64,000 nucleotides of DNA from Mucilaginibacter paludis DSM 18603. Lineage in GTDB: Bacteria; Bacteroidota; Bacteroidia; Sphingobacteriales; Sphingobacteriaceae. Under the pieces are notes generated by a model, which was given only the letters and a program-made list of their open reading frames with translations, was not told the origin of the DNA and made no database searches. The stretch lies in assembly GCF_000166195.2 (NCBI RefSeq), contig NZ_CM001403.1, positions 7,490,877 through 7,554,876 on the forward strand, given 5' to 3'. The translations under genes were made by a program, and so were the position numbers. Below, piece by piece: positions 8,688-16,749 of the stretch (position 1 is the first letter of the stretch; each line of letters opens with the position of its first letter).

Positions 8688-9380
8688 ATGAAAAAAATAA
8701 TACTGCTGTTGTTATTGTTATCACCAGCCTTAAAAAGCCTGGCTCAGGCCAATCATACTTCCCCGATGGTGCCCGAGGAGACGAGGAAAAATGAAGACGG
8801 TTTGAGTCTCATTTTTTTCAGCAACGATACGGATTTTAGTCCGTTGATCAAGAAAAAACTACAGGACGCCTTTTTTGAGGTTTACCCGCGCGAAATGAAG
8901 CGCTTTAATGTTAGTGCGCCCATGAAGGTTGTATTCCAAATTGATACAGCTTACAAAGGCGTAGCGGAAACATCAAATGCTACGGTACGGTTTAATCCTG
9001 CCTGGTTTCGCCAGCACCCCGAAGATATTGACGTTGTTACACACGAGGTAATGCACATTGTACAAAATTATGGCGATAATAAGGTGCCGGGTTGGCTAAC
9101 AGAAGGCATTGCCGACTATGGCCGTTATAAATTTGGCGTTAACAATAAAAGATCGGGTTGGAAATTACCCGATTATCAGCAGGGGCAAAAATATACAGAT
9201 GCCTACCAAATAACGGCCCGCTTTTTAGTTTGGCTCGAGAAAAATAAAAGACCAACCATCGTAAATGAGTTGAATGAAGCGATGCGGTCAGGTACGTATA
9301 CTCCGGCCCTATGGCAAAAACTTACCGGAAAAAATGTAGATGAGCTTTGGAAAGAGTATGATGATAAGATGGGGGCGTGA
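8688..9380 (+). CDS. Basic-secretory-protein family metallopeptidase
   Basis: Exported 230-residue protein of the plant basic secretory protein family (PF04450), thought to be zinc peptidases. It has a cleavable signal peptide (hydrophobic LLLLLLSPALKSLAQA, residues 5-20), the zinc motif THEVMHIVQ at about residue 118-126, and a downstream GWLTEGIADYGRYK that supplies the usual third ligand region. The plant homologues are defence-related and the bacterial ones are uncharacterised. It stands alone between the kinase and the MntA/HepT pair. Family assignment is good; activity is inferred from the HExxH. Confidence 0.85.
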   Translation: MKKIILLLLLLSPALKSLAQANHTSPMVPEETRKNEDGLSLIFFSNDTDFSPLIKKKLQDAFFEVYPREMKRFNVSAPMKVVFQIDTAYKGVAETSNATVRFNPAWFRQHPEDIDVVTHEVMHIVQNYGDNKVPGWLTEGIADYGRYKFGVNNKRSGWKLPDYQQGQKYTDAYQITARFLVWLEKNKRPTIVNELNEAMRSGTYTPALWQKLTGKNVDELWKEYDDKMGA

Positions 9381-9444
9381 TTGCCCGGTCTATATTTTCA
9401 TAACAAGAAAGGTTTCGATTGATAAATATTGATTAATTTTAGTT

Positions 9445-9756
9445 ATGCATACTACAGTTCAAAATAAACAAGGTTTAATCAGGTTGCTTCAGGAGAATAG
9501 CCAGAAGATAAAGAATTATGGAGTAGCAAAATTAAGCCTTTTTGGATCTTTTTCAACTGGTAATTTTAGACCTGACAGCGATGTGGATTTGCTGATAGAA
9601 TTTGAGGCAGGAAAGAAGACCTACGATAATTTTATGGAATTGTCTTTTTTTTTGGAGGAATTATTTGGCAGAAGGGTAGAATTGGTAACCCCTCAATCCT
9701 TAAATAGATATATCGGTCCGCATATTTTAAATCAGGCAGAGCATGTTACCATCTAA
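9445..9756 (+). CDS. mntA: MntA-type minimal nucleotidyltransferase antitoxin
   Basis: A 103-residue MNT-domain protein. The nucleotidyltransferase signature GSFSTGNFRPDSDVD (about 35-49) has Gly-Ser and the two metal-binding aspartates correctly spaced. In characterised MntA-HepT modules this antitoxin adds AMP units to a tyrosine of the HEPN toxin and silences it. The gene ends inside the expected hepT start: the hepT ATG at 9743 precedes the mntA stop (9754-9756) by 11 bases, the usual coupled layout. The antitoxin itself looks intact. Confidence 0.9.
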   Translation: MHTTVQNKQGLIRLLQENSQKIKNYGVAKLSLFGSFSTGNFRPDSDVDLLIEFEAGKKTYDNFMELSFFLEELFGRRVELVTPQSLNRYIGPHILNQAEHVTI

Positions 9757-10084
9757 CGTATAGTTAATCAGGCATATCCATGACGAATTGGTTTTCGTGC
9801 TTGGGGTGACAACCGGAAAAGAACAGAATGAAATCGTAACTGATCCTATATTATCCAGAGCCGTTATCAGAAGTTTGGAAATCATTGGGGAAGCCAGTAG
9901 TAAATTGAACCCTGAATTTAAAGCCATGTATCCTCACGTGGAATGGCGCAAAATTACCAATACCCGCCACCGGCTAATTCATGATTATTTTGGTGTTGAT
10001 TATGATATCGTATGGAATATCATCACTGATAAATTGCCAATTCTGAAAGTCTATATAGATGGAATAATTTCTGAGCATAGCTAA
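9743..10084 (+). pseudogene. hepT: HepT-like HEPN RNase toxin with an amber codon at position 7
   Basis: The HEPN toxin partner of mntA. The frame starting at the overlapping ATG 9743 reads MLPSNV, then TAG (9761-9763), then LIRHIHDELVFVL, and continues in the same frame through the conserved RSLEIIGEASSKL and the catalytic/AMPylation motif RHRLIHDY (Arg-x4-His-x-Tyr) to 10084. Both sides of the TAG read like HepT family sequence, so one base change probably created the stop. Without readthrough, translation would need a non-ATG start such as TTG 9788, giving about 98 residues without the first helix. Toxin-inactivating mutation, read error and true recoding are all possible. Confidence 0.8.
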
Positions 10085-10141
10085 ATACTTTTCAATAAAA
10101 TTCTATCCTGTCAATTTTACCTATGTTATACAGGAATAGGC

Positions 10142-10149
10142 TATTTTTG
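10142..10149 (+). promoter_or_regulatory. -7 box upstream of rlmF
   Basis: TATTTTTG matches TAnnTTTG exactly, 39 bases before the TTG start at 10189. No clear -33 TTG at the right distance. Confidence 0.35.
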
Positions 10150-10188
10150 CACAGACTAATTTTTTAACTCATTAAAAAGTTTCCTCTA

Positions 10189-11160
10189 TTGCCTGATCAA
10201 TACAAAGCCCGGCCCGACGAAAAAAGTGGCTTACATCCTCGCAACAAACACCGGTTCCGTTATGATTTTGAACAACTGATTCAAAGTTGCGTTGGCCTGG
10301 CGCGTTACGTTTCGCCCAACCAATATCAGGATCTATCCATTGATTTTAGTGATCCGGATGCTGTTAAAATGCTCAACAGGGCTCTGCTTACTCATTACTA
10401 TCATATTGTTAACTGGGATATTCCTGCAGGTTACCTTTGCCCGCCCATACCCGGCCGGGCAGATTACATCCATTACCTGGCCGACTTATTGGCATCATGC
10501 AACAATAATGTTATTCCTATAGGTAATAAAATTAAAGCGCTTGATATCGGTGTTGGCGCCAATTGTGTATATCCGCTTATCGGCCATCGCGAGTATGGTT
10601 GGAGCTTTGTTGGCGCCGATGTTGATCCGGTAGCTATCCGCTCGGCGAAAAAAATATTAACAGCCAATGCCCACCTGGCCGAAAAGATTGAACTCAGGCT
10701 ACAAACAAACGCCGCCGATATATACACCGGCATCATTAAACCCGGCGAAATTTTTGACGTTACCATTTGTAATCCTCCGTTCCATACCTCGTTGCAGGAA
10801 GCGGCGCAGGGTACCCGGCGCAAATTAAATAACCTGGGCAAGCCTGCATCTCAAAAACCGGTACTCAATTTTGGAGGCCAGAATGCCGAGTTGTGGTATC
10901 CGGGTGGCGAGGAGGCTTTTGTTAGGCGGATGGTTGAACAAAGCGCTCAAATGCCGCGGCAATGCTTGTGGTATACCACGTTAATTTCAAAAAAAGATAA
11001 TTTGCCGGCTATATACCGGGTATTAAAAAGAGTTGGAGCATTTGATGTGCGCACCATCAATATGGCCCAGGGGCAAAAGGTAAGCCGCATTGTAAGCTGG
11101 ACTTTTTTTAACGAACAGCAACAGCACGACTGGGCATTAAAACGTTGGAAGTTATCCTAA
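10189..11160 (+). CDS. rlmF: 23S rRNA (adenine(1618)-N6)-methyltransferase RlmF
   Basis: SAM-dependent methyltransferase acting on A1618 of 23S rRNA (RlmF/METTL16 family), 323 residues. The family N-terminus KSGLHPRNKHRFRYDFEQLI is clear, the SAM-binding motif is LDIGVGANCVYPLIG (about 120-134), and the adenine-N6 catalytic motif is CNPPFHTS at about 193-200. No ATG lies before the conserved start. TTG at 10189 is the best fit, since an in-frame stop lies at 10165. Monocistronic, ending at a hairpin shared with the convergent gene that ends at 11209. Confidence 0.95.
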   Translation: MPDQYKARPDEKSGLHPRNKHRFRYDFEQLIQSCVGLARYVSPNQYQDLSIDFSDPDAVKMLNRALLTHYYHIVNWDIPAGYLCPPIPGRADYIHYLADLLASCNNNVIPIGNKIKALDIGVGANCVYPLIGHREYGWSFVGADVDPVAIRSAKKILTANAHLAEKIELRLQTNAADIYTGIIKPGEIFDVTICNPPFHTSLQEAAQGTRRKLNNLGKPASQKPVLNFGGQNAELWYPGGEEAFVRRMVEQSAQMPRQCLWYTTLISKKDNLPAIYRVLKRVGAFDVRTINMAQGQKVSRIVSWTFFNEQQQHDWALKRWKLS

Positions 11161-11161
11161 A

Positions 11162-11198
11162 GCTACACCGGTTCAATATTTTAATGAGCCGGTATAGC
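11162..11198. terminator. Bidirectional hairpin between convergent genes
   Basis: Arms CTACACCGGTTCA (11163-11175) and TGAGCCGGTATAG (11185-11197) pair over 13 positions with two G-U pairs, plus a closing G-C. It fills the gap between rlmF and the convergent acidic-protein gene. Confidence 0.6.
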
Positions 11199-11208
11199 CT
11201 TTCATCAA

Positions 11209-11472
11209 TTACTCTTCCTCGTCCTCATCTTCCTCATCGGCGCCACCATTTTCCTGGTAAAGCACAATACCTTTGCCTATGTTGTTAATTTCCTCATCGT
11301 TGTTAAACAAGGGCATTTCGGTTTCGGTATCCAGTTTTAGCCACACGTCGTCGGTGTCTTTCTGAATTTTGGCAAATTCAAGTCCATCCTTAAAAATGGT
11401 ATATATATTATCCTCTTCCGGAAATACGGCATACGTAATTTCGCCTATCTCAATATCAAAAGGTTCTATCAT
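11209..11472 (-). CDS. Small acidic protein of unknown function
   Basis: An 87-residue soluble protein with no signal peptide or membrane segment. The first 60 residues look folded (EIGEITYAVFPEEDNIYTIF), and the tail is a run of acidic residues (GGADEEDEDEEE). The gene has normal codon use and its own intergenic spacing, so it is probably real. I do not recognise a family. It is convergent with rlmF and divergent from the response regulator at 11679. Confidence 0.7.
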   Translation of the reverse strand: MIEPFDIEIGEITYAVFPEEDNIYTIFKDGLEFAKIQKDTDDVWLKLDTETEMPLFNNDEEINNIGKGIVLYQENGGADEEDEDEEE

Positions 11473-11678
11473 CGTTTAATTTGTTTTAATAACCTTAGCT
11501 GTTTTTGTAAGCCGCAAAGTAAACAAAAGCCCGGCAAATTACGGCAAAAACCTATCGAAGTAATTATAAAGCCGTTGGTGCTTAAAACATTTTTACCTGC
11601 ATATGCTTTTTAAGTGTTTCGTAACATGCATATTTGAAAAGCTGCGTGTTATATGCACTTTGTTTTATAAATTATTTG

Positions 11679-12365
11679 ATGGCTGTACTATTAGTTGAAG
11701 ATGAACCCAATATTGTATCTGTTATAAAACGGGGCCTTGCCGATTTTGGTTTTGAGATAAGCGTTGCCACCGATGGGTTAACGGCTTTGCAGATGACTAT
11801 AGACCATCAGTTTGACCTGGTGATACTGGACGTGATGTTGCCATCGATGGATGGTATACAGCTATGTAAACACATCCGCGAACGCGACGAAAATATACCC
11901 ATACTGATGCTTACCGCGCTCGACTCGACCGAGAATATTGTGACGGGCTTAAACAGCGGGGCCGATGATTATATGGTTAAACCCTTTAAAATGATTGAAT
12001 TAGCCACGCGCTTAAAAACGCTGCTGAGGCGGGCCGGCGGGAATAGCATACAACAGCCGAAAAATATTTACCGTATAGCCGACCTTGAATTAGATGCCGA
12101 TGCCAAAATTGCCTCGGTGAAGCAAGTACCCTTAAACCTTACTGCTACTGAGTACCGTTTGCTGGAACATTTTATAAAAAACCAGCGCAAAGTTTTATCG
12201 CGGATACAATTATTGGAGAGTGTTTGGGATATCGATTTTAATTTGGGTACCAACGTGGTTGATGTATATATTAACTATCTGCGTAAAAAACTGGATAGTA
12301 AAAATCCGGCCAAGTATATTCAAACCGTTTTTGGGATGGGCTATATGATGAAAGAGAGCGATTAA
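11679..12365 (+). CDS. OmpR/PhoB-family response regulator
   Basis: Two-component regulator of 228 residues. The receiver has acidic pocket EDE after MAVLLV, phospho-acceptor Asp in VILDVMLPSMDG and Lys in MVKPFK. The C-terminal winged helix (about 130-225) has the wHTH core LTATEYRLLEHFIKNQRKVL and the DNA-wing end KYIQTVFGMGYMM. A longer frame starts at TTG 11634, but its extra 15 residues are not receiver-like and the ATG at 11679 fits the family. The kinase gene begins on the base after the stop, so the pair is translationally coupled. Tandem 11-bp repeats 6 bases past the kinase stop (13721-13739) are a candidate binding site. Confidence 0.95.
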   Translation: MAVLLVEDEPNIVSVIKRGLADFGFEISVATDGLTALQMTIDHQFDLVILDVMLPSMDGIQLCKHIRERDENIPILMLTALDSTENIVTGLNSGADDYMVKPFKMIELATRLKTLLRRAGGNSIQQPKNIYRIADLELDADAKIASVKQVPLNLTATEYRLLEHFIKNQRKVLSRIQLLESVWDIDFNLGTNVVDVYINYLRKKLDSKNPAKYIQTVFGMGYMMKESD

Positions 12366-13715
12366 ATGAAGATACAAACTAAAATAACCCTGCTTTTTTT
12401 AGCCTTTTCGGTAGCGATATTGTTATTGCTTAACGCATTTATTTTGTATTTTGAATACCAGTTTAATTATAAAGACTTTTATAAGCGCTTAGAAGCCCGT
12501 GTTAACCTAACGGCCCAAATCCGGTTGCTTGACAGCGAAAAGAGCAAAACCTACCAGGAAATACGTAATAAATATCTTGAAAAGCTGGATGCCGAAAAGG
12601 AGCAGATATTAAAGGCAGATACATCGGGCAAATTTGTGAACGCCGGCTTGCCTGCTGATTTTTTTGACAACCTGATAGCTGTTGGCAGCGATATCTATAA
12701 AGATGACAATCAGTTTTTTGCCGGAAGGGTTTTTACGCGGGGAGCCGAGAAGTACATGGTTGTGGTTTCGGCTTCAAACCCATACGGTTTGCAGGAGATA
12801 CAGGAGCTGAAGAGGATATTGCTGATTGGTTTTTTTGGCTCGCTTATCGTTATTTTTTTTGCAGGGAAGCTGTTCTCGTATTATACCTTTATCCCGGTGC
12901 GCCAGCTGAACGATAAAATGCAAAGCATTACATCAAACAACCTGCACTTGCGTTTGGAGCCGGCGGGCACGGATGAACTCGCCGAATTGGCCAATACATT
13001 TAATGATATGCTTAACCGGCTGGAAACCGCTTTTGAAACGCAGAATAATTTTGTGAGCAATGCATCGCACGAATTGCGTACCCCGCTAACCATTATCAAC
13101 AGCGAGCTTGAAATTGCCTTAAGGCGTGGCGATAACAGCCCAAGCCAGCTCGCGTTGTTAAACACCATACATGCCGAAAGCGATAAGCTTACGCAGATAT
13201 TAAACAGCCTTTTATTGCTGGCGCAATCCGGTTACGATGGTAAAAAGCAAAGCTGGCAAAAAATACGCATTGATGAATTGATATGGCAGGCGGTTGAATC
13301 GGTAAAAAAAATTCATCCTGAAAGTAATATCCAGGTTGATTTTTCGGCACTGCCAGATAACGAGGAAGCTTTAAATACCCTTGGCAACGGCAATTTATTA
13401 AACCTGGCCATTACCAATATCATCAATAATTCGTGTAAATATTCGCAAAACAAGCTGGTAGTTATTAAACTAAGCGTGCAAAGTAAAAAAATTATCATAG
13501 CGGTTACCGATAAAGGTATTGGCATACCGGCCACCGAATTACAACATATTTTTGAGCCGTTTTTTAGGGCCTCAAACACGCACGACTATAATGGGCATGG
13601 CGTAGGCTTGCCGCTTGCGCTTAATATTATCCGTTTGCATAAAGGTTCGATAGGCATACGGTCTGAAGTGAACGTTGGTACCGAGATCCAGCTATTTTTG
13701 CCTTCAATGGTATAA
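12366..13715 (+). CDS. Sensor histidine kinase (HAMP-HisKA type)
   Basis: Partner kinase of the regulator encoded just before it, 449 residues. Order: membrane helix at about 8-28, a periplasmic sensor domain of roughly 125 residues, a second membrane helix at about 155-175, HAMP (FIPVRQLNDKMQSI onward), HisKA with phospho-acceptor His in SNASHELRTPLTIINSELEI (about 233-252), and a HATPase domain with N box ITNIINNSCKYS, G1 DKGIGIP and G2 GHGVGLPLAL. No recognised ligand-binding fold is evident in the sensor part, so the stimulus is unknown. Confidence 0.95.
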   Translation: MKIQTKITLLFLAFSVAILLLLNAFILYFEYQFNYKDFYKRLEARVNLTAQIRLLDSEKSKTYQEIRNKYLEKLDAEKEQILKADTSGKFVNAGLPADFFDNLIAVGSDIYKDDNQFFAGRVFTRGAEKYMVVVSASNPYGLQEIQELKRILLIGFFGSLIVIFFAGKLFSYYTFIPVRQLNDKMQSITSNNLHLRLEPAGTDELAELANTFNDMLNRLETAFETQNNFVSNASHELRTPLTIINSELEIALRRGDNSPSQLALLNTIHAESDKLTQILNSLLLLAQSGYDGKKQSWQKIRIDELIWQAVESVKKIHPESNIQVDFSALPDNEEALNTLGNGNLLNLAITNIINNSCKYSQNKLVVIKLSVQSKKIIIAVTDKGIGIPATELQHIFEPFFRASNTHDYNGHGVGLPLALNIIRLHKGSIGIRSEVNVGTEIQLFLPSMV

Positions 13716-13720
13716 TTAAC

Positions 13721-13739
13721 ATTCTAATCAAATTCTAAT
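13721..13739. promoter_or_regulatory. Tandem ATTCTAAT repeats, candidate response-regulator site
   Basis: ATTCTAAT occurs at 13721-13728 and 13732-13739, exactly 11 bases start to start. Direct repeats at one helical turn are how OmpR/PhoB-type dimers bind. The site follows the two-component genes and precedes the universal-stress/bestrophin genes. Confidence 0.5.
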
Positions 13740-13759
13740 AAGTCTCTTAGAGCTTATTA
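13736..13759. other. Interrupted palindrome after the kinase gene
   Basis: TAATAAG (13736-13742) pairs with CTTATTA (13753-13759), and the inner CTCT pairs with AGAG, with one bulged T and a one-base centre. It overlaps the second ATTCTAAT repeat. A further repeat, TATTGT/ACAATA, lies at 13775-13791. Operator or weak terminator. Confidence 0.45.
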
Positions 13760-13822
13760 ATTATTGGCGACTACTATTGTATCAAACAATAATAGATCAC
13801 ACACTCAAATAATTAATTAGCT

Positions 13823-14332
13823 ATGAAAACGATCCTCATTCCAACAGATTTTAAAGTAGAGTCGCTTAACTGTATTTCCGACTTGTTTAAAAGAGTTTAC
13901 CCAGAAAAGTTGAACATCATCCTTGTACACATGCTGGATATTACCGATTCTATACAGGAGTTGCTGATGCTATCCAGGCGCTCAACAGAATATAAACATA
14001 TTTCGCCTGAGTTTTATAAAGCTTTAGCCCAAATTAAAGCCAATTATGCCGATAGGCTGGACCGTGTTAACATAGAGTTTTTCTTTGGCAGCACAGTAGC
14101 GGTATTTAAAAACTTTTTAGAAGCTAACCAGGTAGATTCTGTGGTGTTACTAAACGATTACCATTACGATATGCTTACCGAGGATGGTATCGATCCGCTA
14201 TTGCTGGTTAACCGGAGCAAGGCGCATGTAATTCACCTGGATTGGAACCCGGTTATTAAATATACATTGCCTAAATTAAAGCAAGCCGTTACAACACCGG
14301 CCCCTGTTCTGATTGAGAGTAATAGTTATTAA
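13823..14332 (+). CDS. Universal-stress-protein-like protein
   Basis: A 169-residue cytoplasmic protein with the opening beta strand and fold outline of UspA proteins (MKTILIPTDFKVESLNCISD; later DSVVLLNDYHYDMLTEDGID). The glycine-rich ATP-binding signature of ATP-type Usp proteins is missing; the end reads SKAHVIHLDWNP instead. The bestrophin gene starts 17 bases downstream, so the two are likely one transcript, probably controlled by the adjacent two-component system. Function unknown. Confidence 0.7.
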   Translation: MKTILIPTDFKVESLNCISDLFKRVYPEKLNIILVHMLDITDSIQELLMLSRRSTEYKHISPEFYKALAQIKANYADRLDRVNIEFFFGSTVAVFKNFLEANQVDSVVLLNDYHYDMLTEDGIDPLLLVNRSKAHVIHLDWNPVIKYTLPKLKQAVTTPAPVLIESNSY

Positions 14333-14349
14333 TTGTAAAAAAAAGGCTT

Positions 14350-15276
14350 ATGTTACTAAAAAAGAATATCCCGATCAGTTATGTTTTCGGCAAAATTAAG
14401 TTAGAGATTGCTTTGTTGGCTATTTATTCCGTGGCGGTTTATGTTGCCCACACCTACCTCAACTTTCCGGGAGTATCTATCCCTATAGCCATACCAAGTA
14501 TTTTGGGTACCATTATATCGTTGCTGCTGGCTTTTAGGTCAAACCAGGCTTACGATAGGTGGTGGGAGGCCCGCACGCTGTGGGGAGCCATCGTAAACGA
14601 TTCGAGATCGTTTGCAAGGCAGGTATTAACCTTCGTTGATAACTCCTACGACGACGAAGACAAGCGTGTATTAAAAGAAAGGATGATAAAAAGGCAAATG
14701 GCCTGGTGCTATAGTTTAAGCTGCCATTTGCGTGGCCAAAACGCGCACTACTGCGTTAGTAAATATATTACCGAGGAGGAAAAGCAAAGTATAGATAACA
14801 TGAACCATGTACCGCTGGCGCTGATGGACCAGCACGGGAATGATTTGAGGTTGTTAATGCGCATGGGCTGGATTAACGAATACCAGCAAGTAGCTATGGA
14901 CGAAACGTTAACCCGTTTTTCAAACGCCATGGGTGGTTGCGAACGCATCAAGAATACGGTTTTCCCGGTAACCTATAGCTTTTACGTTCATATTTTAGTA
15001 TTGCTGTTTGTGCTGATGCTGCCTTTTAGCTTAATTGAGTTATTCGGCGTATTTCAAGTTCCGCTGGTAGTTGCCATCTCATCTTCGTTCTTTTTGATCG
15101 AAAAAATGGCCATCCACCTGCAAGATCCATTTGAAAACAAGCCTACCGATACCCCAACCACGGCTATAAGCTATAAAATAGAGCAGGATTTAAAACAGTT
15201 GCTTCGTGATGAGTCGCCAAAAGAAAGCGAACCAAACAGACCCGTAGATAAAAGCACCATATACTATATTTTATAA
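14350..15276 (+). CDS. Bestrophin-family ion channel
   Basis: A 308-residue membrane protein of the bestrophin/UPF0187 family, pentameric ion channels of the inner membrane. Characteristic stretches are LGTIISLLLAFRSNQAYDRW (about 54-73), with the family-typical RSNxAYDRWWEAR, and WGAIVNDSRSFARQ. Hydrophobic helices are at about 18-35, 45-63, 215-235 and 240-260. It is second in a pair with the Usp-like gene and is followed by a strong terminator. Bacterial members have been reported as cation-selective; selectivity here cannot be read from sequence. Confidence 0.9.
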   Translation: MLLKKNIPISYVFGKIKLEIALLAIYSVAVYVAHTYLNFPGVSIPIAIPSILGTIISLLLAFRSNQAYDRWWEARTLWGAIVNDSRSFARQVLTFVDNSYDDEDKRVLKERMIKRQMAWCYSLSCHLRGQNAHYCVSKYITEEEKQSIDNMNHVPLALMDQHGNDLRLLMRMGWINEYQQVAMDETLTRFSNAMGGCERIKNTVFPVTYSFYVHILVLLFVLMLPFSLIELFGVFQVPLVVAISSSFFLIEKMAIHLQDPFENKPTDTPTTAISYKIEQDLKQLLRDESPKESEPNRPVDKSTIYYIL

Positions 15277-15300
15277 TTGATACCCCGTTTTAAACCTGGG

Positions 15301-15328
15301 CCCTGCGCAAAAACGCAGGGCTTTTTTT
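15301..15328 (+). terminator. Rho-independent terminator after the bestrophin gene
   Basis: Perfect stem CCCTGCG (15301-15307) / CGCAGGG (15314-15320), 6-base loop, then a run of seven T. Confidence 0.9.
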
Positions 15329-15349
15329 ATTGGCTGTACTGGCTGGGCC

Positions 15350-16642
15350 TTAGCCGTGTTTCTTTTTCTTATTCATTTTAGCCTTGGTGCCTGCGCTAAA
15401 ATTATAATCCTTTTTATTGCTTTCCTTTTTCTCGTGGAAAGCCTCTCCTCGCATTTCCGTATCGGGCTTTGGCGTAACTTTTTTCTTTGCCGTTTCCTTT
15501 TCCTCATTGGCAACAACCAGGTTTTCGGGTAATTCGTCTACTGGTATTTTATGCCCTATGGAATGTTCTATCTTTTTAACGGTTCCAAGTTCAATATCTG
15601 TGGCAAAGGTAATGGCTATGGTTTCCTGCTCATCCTGCCTTTTAATAATGCGCTCAATAAAAGTTTCTTTTTCATCAGGCAGTTCCAGGTGAATCATAAA
15701 CGGAACATCGCTTACATCCAAAAAGCCCTGCAATTCGTTAGCTATAATCAATATCCGTTTATCGGTTTGCTCCTTAAAGTCTGTGATGTTCTCAAATCCG
15801 GGCGACTCAAAAAACAAAGGGTTTAATATAGCAGCTTGTTTTTTTAAGCTGTGCGTAAAGCTATTCAGTATTTTCTCAGCCGTCAGCCTCGTATTTACAA
15901 ATACCAGGGTCTGTGTAAATACTTCTTCGTCCTGCATTAACAAATTAAGCAGGTTGATTTTTGTGCGGAAGTTAGGCACATGGTATAACACCTGATCCAA
16001 TATTTCGGCCTTCGCCTCTCCCAGGTCGTCAATCTCAATAATGGCAGGTGCATTCATAAAAGGATCAATCATGTGTTCCAGTTTGCCATGCAGCACTTCT
16101 GTAAATACCAGGTGCTGGCATTTGGTAATGCTATTGGCCAGCTCGTTAACCGGTAGTTGTAAGCCTTGCTTAACAATGGCATCGGCATCGTCAACAATAA
16201 AAATGATGATCTTGTTAAGGTTGAGGCCCAGCTTCAGGTAAATGGCACGCGCCCTGTCGGGAGTAGCCACTACAATATCGGCACCATCTGCCAGTGCATT
16301 CATCTGCGCCTCAATACCGGGGGCGGCGTATAAGCTAACCACCCGGATGGTATCATTTTTATTTAAAAGCTCAAACTGCTCGGTTACAGCCAAAACACGT
16401 TCCTTATCAGGCACCAATATCAAAGCCCTCGGCGCTTCTTCAACACCATATTTTAAACGCATTAACACCCCTAAAATATAAGTAGTTGTTTTGCCGCAAC
16501 CTTCGGGGCCTATGCCTATCATGTCTTGTCCGCCAATAATACGCGACAATGATTTGGCTTGTATCTCTTTAGGTGTTAAGTATCCTGCATCCGTTACGGA
16601 GCGTACCAATTGTTTATTTAACTTTAATTTATCTGACCACAT
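15350..16642 (-). CDS. Degenerate DEAD-box helicase-like protein
   Basis: A 430-residue protein with the two-RecA-domain outline of DEAD-box RNA helicases. The Q motif (GYLTPKEIQ, about 20-28), Walker A (GPEGCGKT, 45-52) and ATPDRA are present. The catalytic DEAD is replaced by DDAD (VDDAD, 150-154), motif III SAT by FTE, motif V lacks its Thr-Asp and Arg (ANELQGFLDV), and motif VI HRIGRTGR is replaced by ERIIKRQD. Nucleotide may bind, but hydrolysis and unwinding look impaired. The tail is basic (MNKKKKHG), as in RNA-binding helicases. The ATG at 16642 is chosen because the longer TTG frame starts inside the -7 box. The frame is intact, so this is not a pseudogene by sequence. Confidence 0.85.
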   Translation of the reverse strand: MWSDKLKLNKQLVRSVTDAGYLTPKEIQAKSLSRIIGGQDMIGIGPEGCGKTTTYILGVLMRLKYGVEEAPRALILVPDKERVLAVTEQFELLNKNDTIRVVSLYAAPGIEAQMNALADGADIVVATPDRARAIYLKLGLNLNKIIIFIVDDADAIVKQGLQLPVNELANSITKCQHLVFTEVLHGKLEHMIDPFMNAPAIIEIDDLGEAKAEILDQVLYHVPNFRTKINLLNLLMQDEEVFTQTLVFVNTRLTAEKILNSFTHSLKKQAAILNPLFFESPGFENITDFKEQTDKRILIIANELQGFLDVSDVPFMIHLELPDEKETFIERIIKRQDEQETIAITFATDIELGTVKKIEHSIGHKIPVDELPENLVVANEEKETAKKKVTPKPDTEMRGEAFHEKKESNKKDYNFSAGTKAKMNKKKKHG

Positions 16643-16648
16643 TATTTG

Positions 16649-16656
16649 CAAAGGTA
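16649..16656 (-). promoter_or_regulatory. -7 box upstream of the helicase-like gene
   Basis: Minus strand TACCTTTG matches TAnnTTTG exactly and ends 6 bases before the ATG at 16642, predicting a very short or absent leader. No -33 TTG at 17 bases. Confidence 0.4.
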
Positions 16657-16749
16657 CAGAAAGTTAGCTATTGAGTTATTGGTTATTTATCGGGGCCGTA
16701 AATCAGGTAGTTAAGCTAAGCCAATAAGAGAACCATTAATGCCTATCCA

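Noticed and set aside
15350..16642. Helicase-like gene as a pseudogene
   Set aside because: The frame is intact with normal codon use and a promoter box; the changes are substitutions in motifs, not disruptions.
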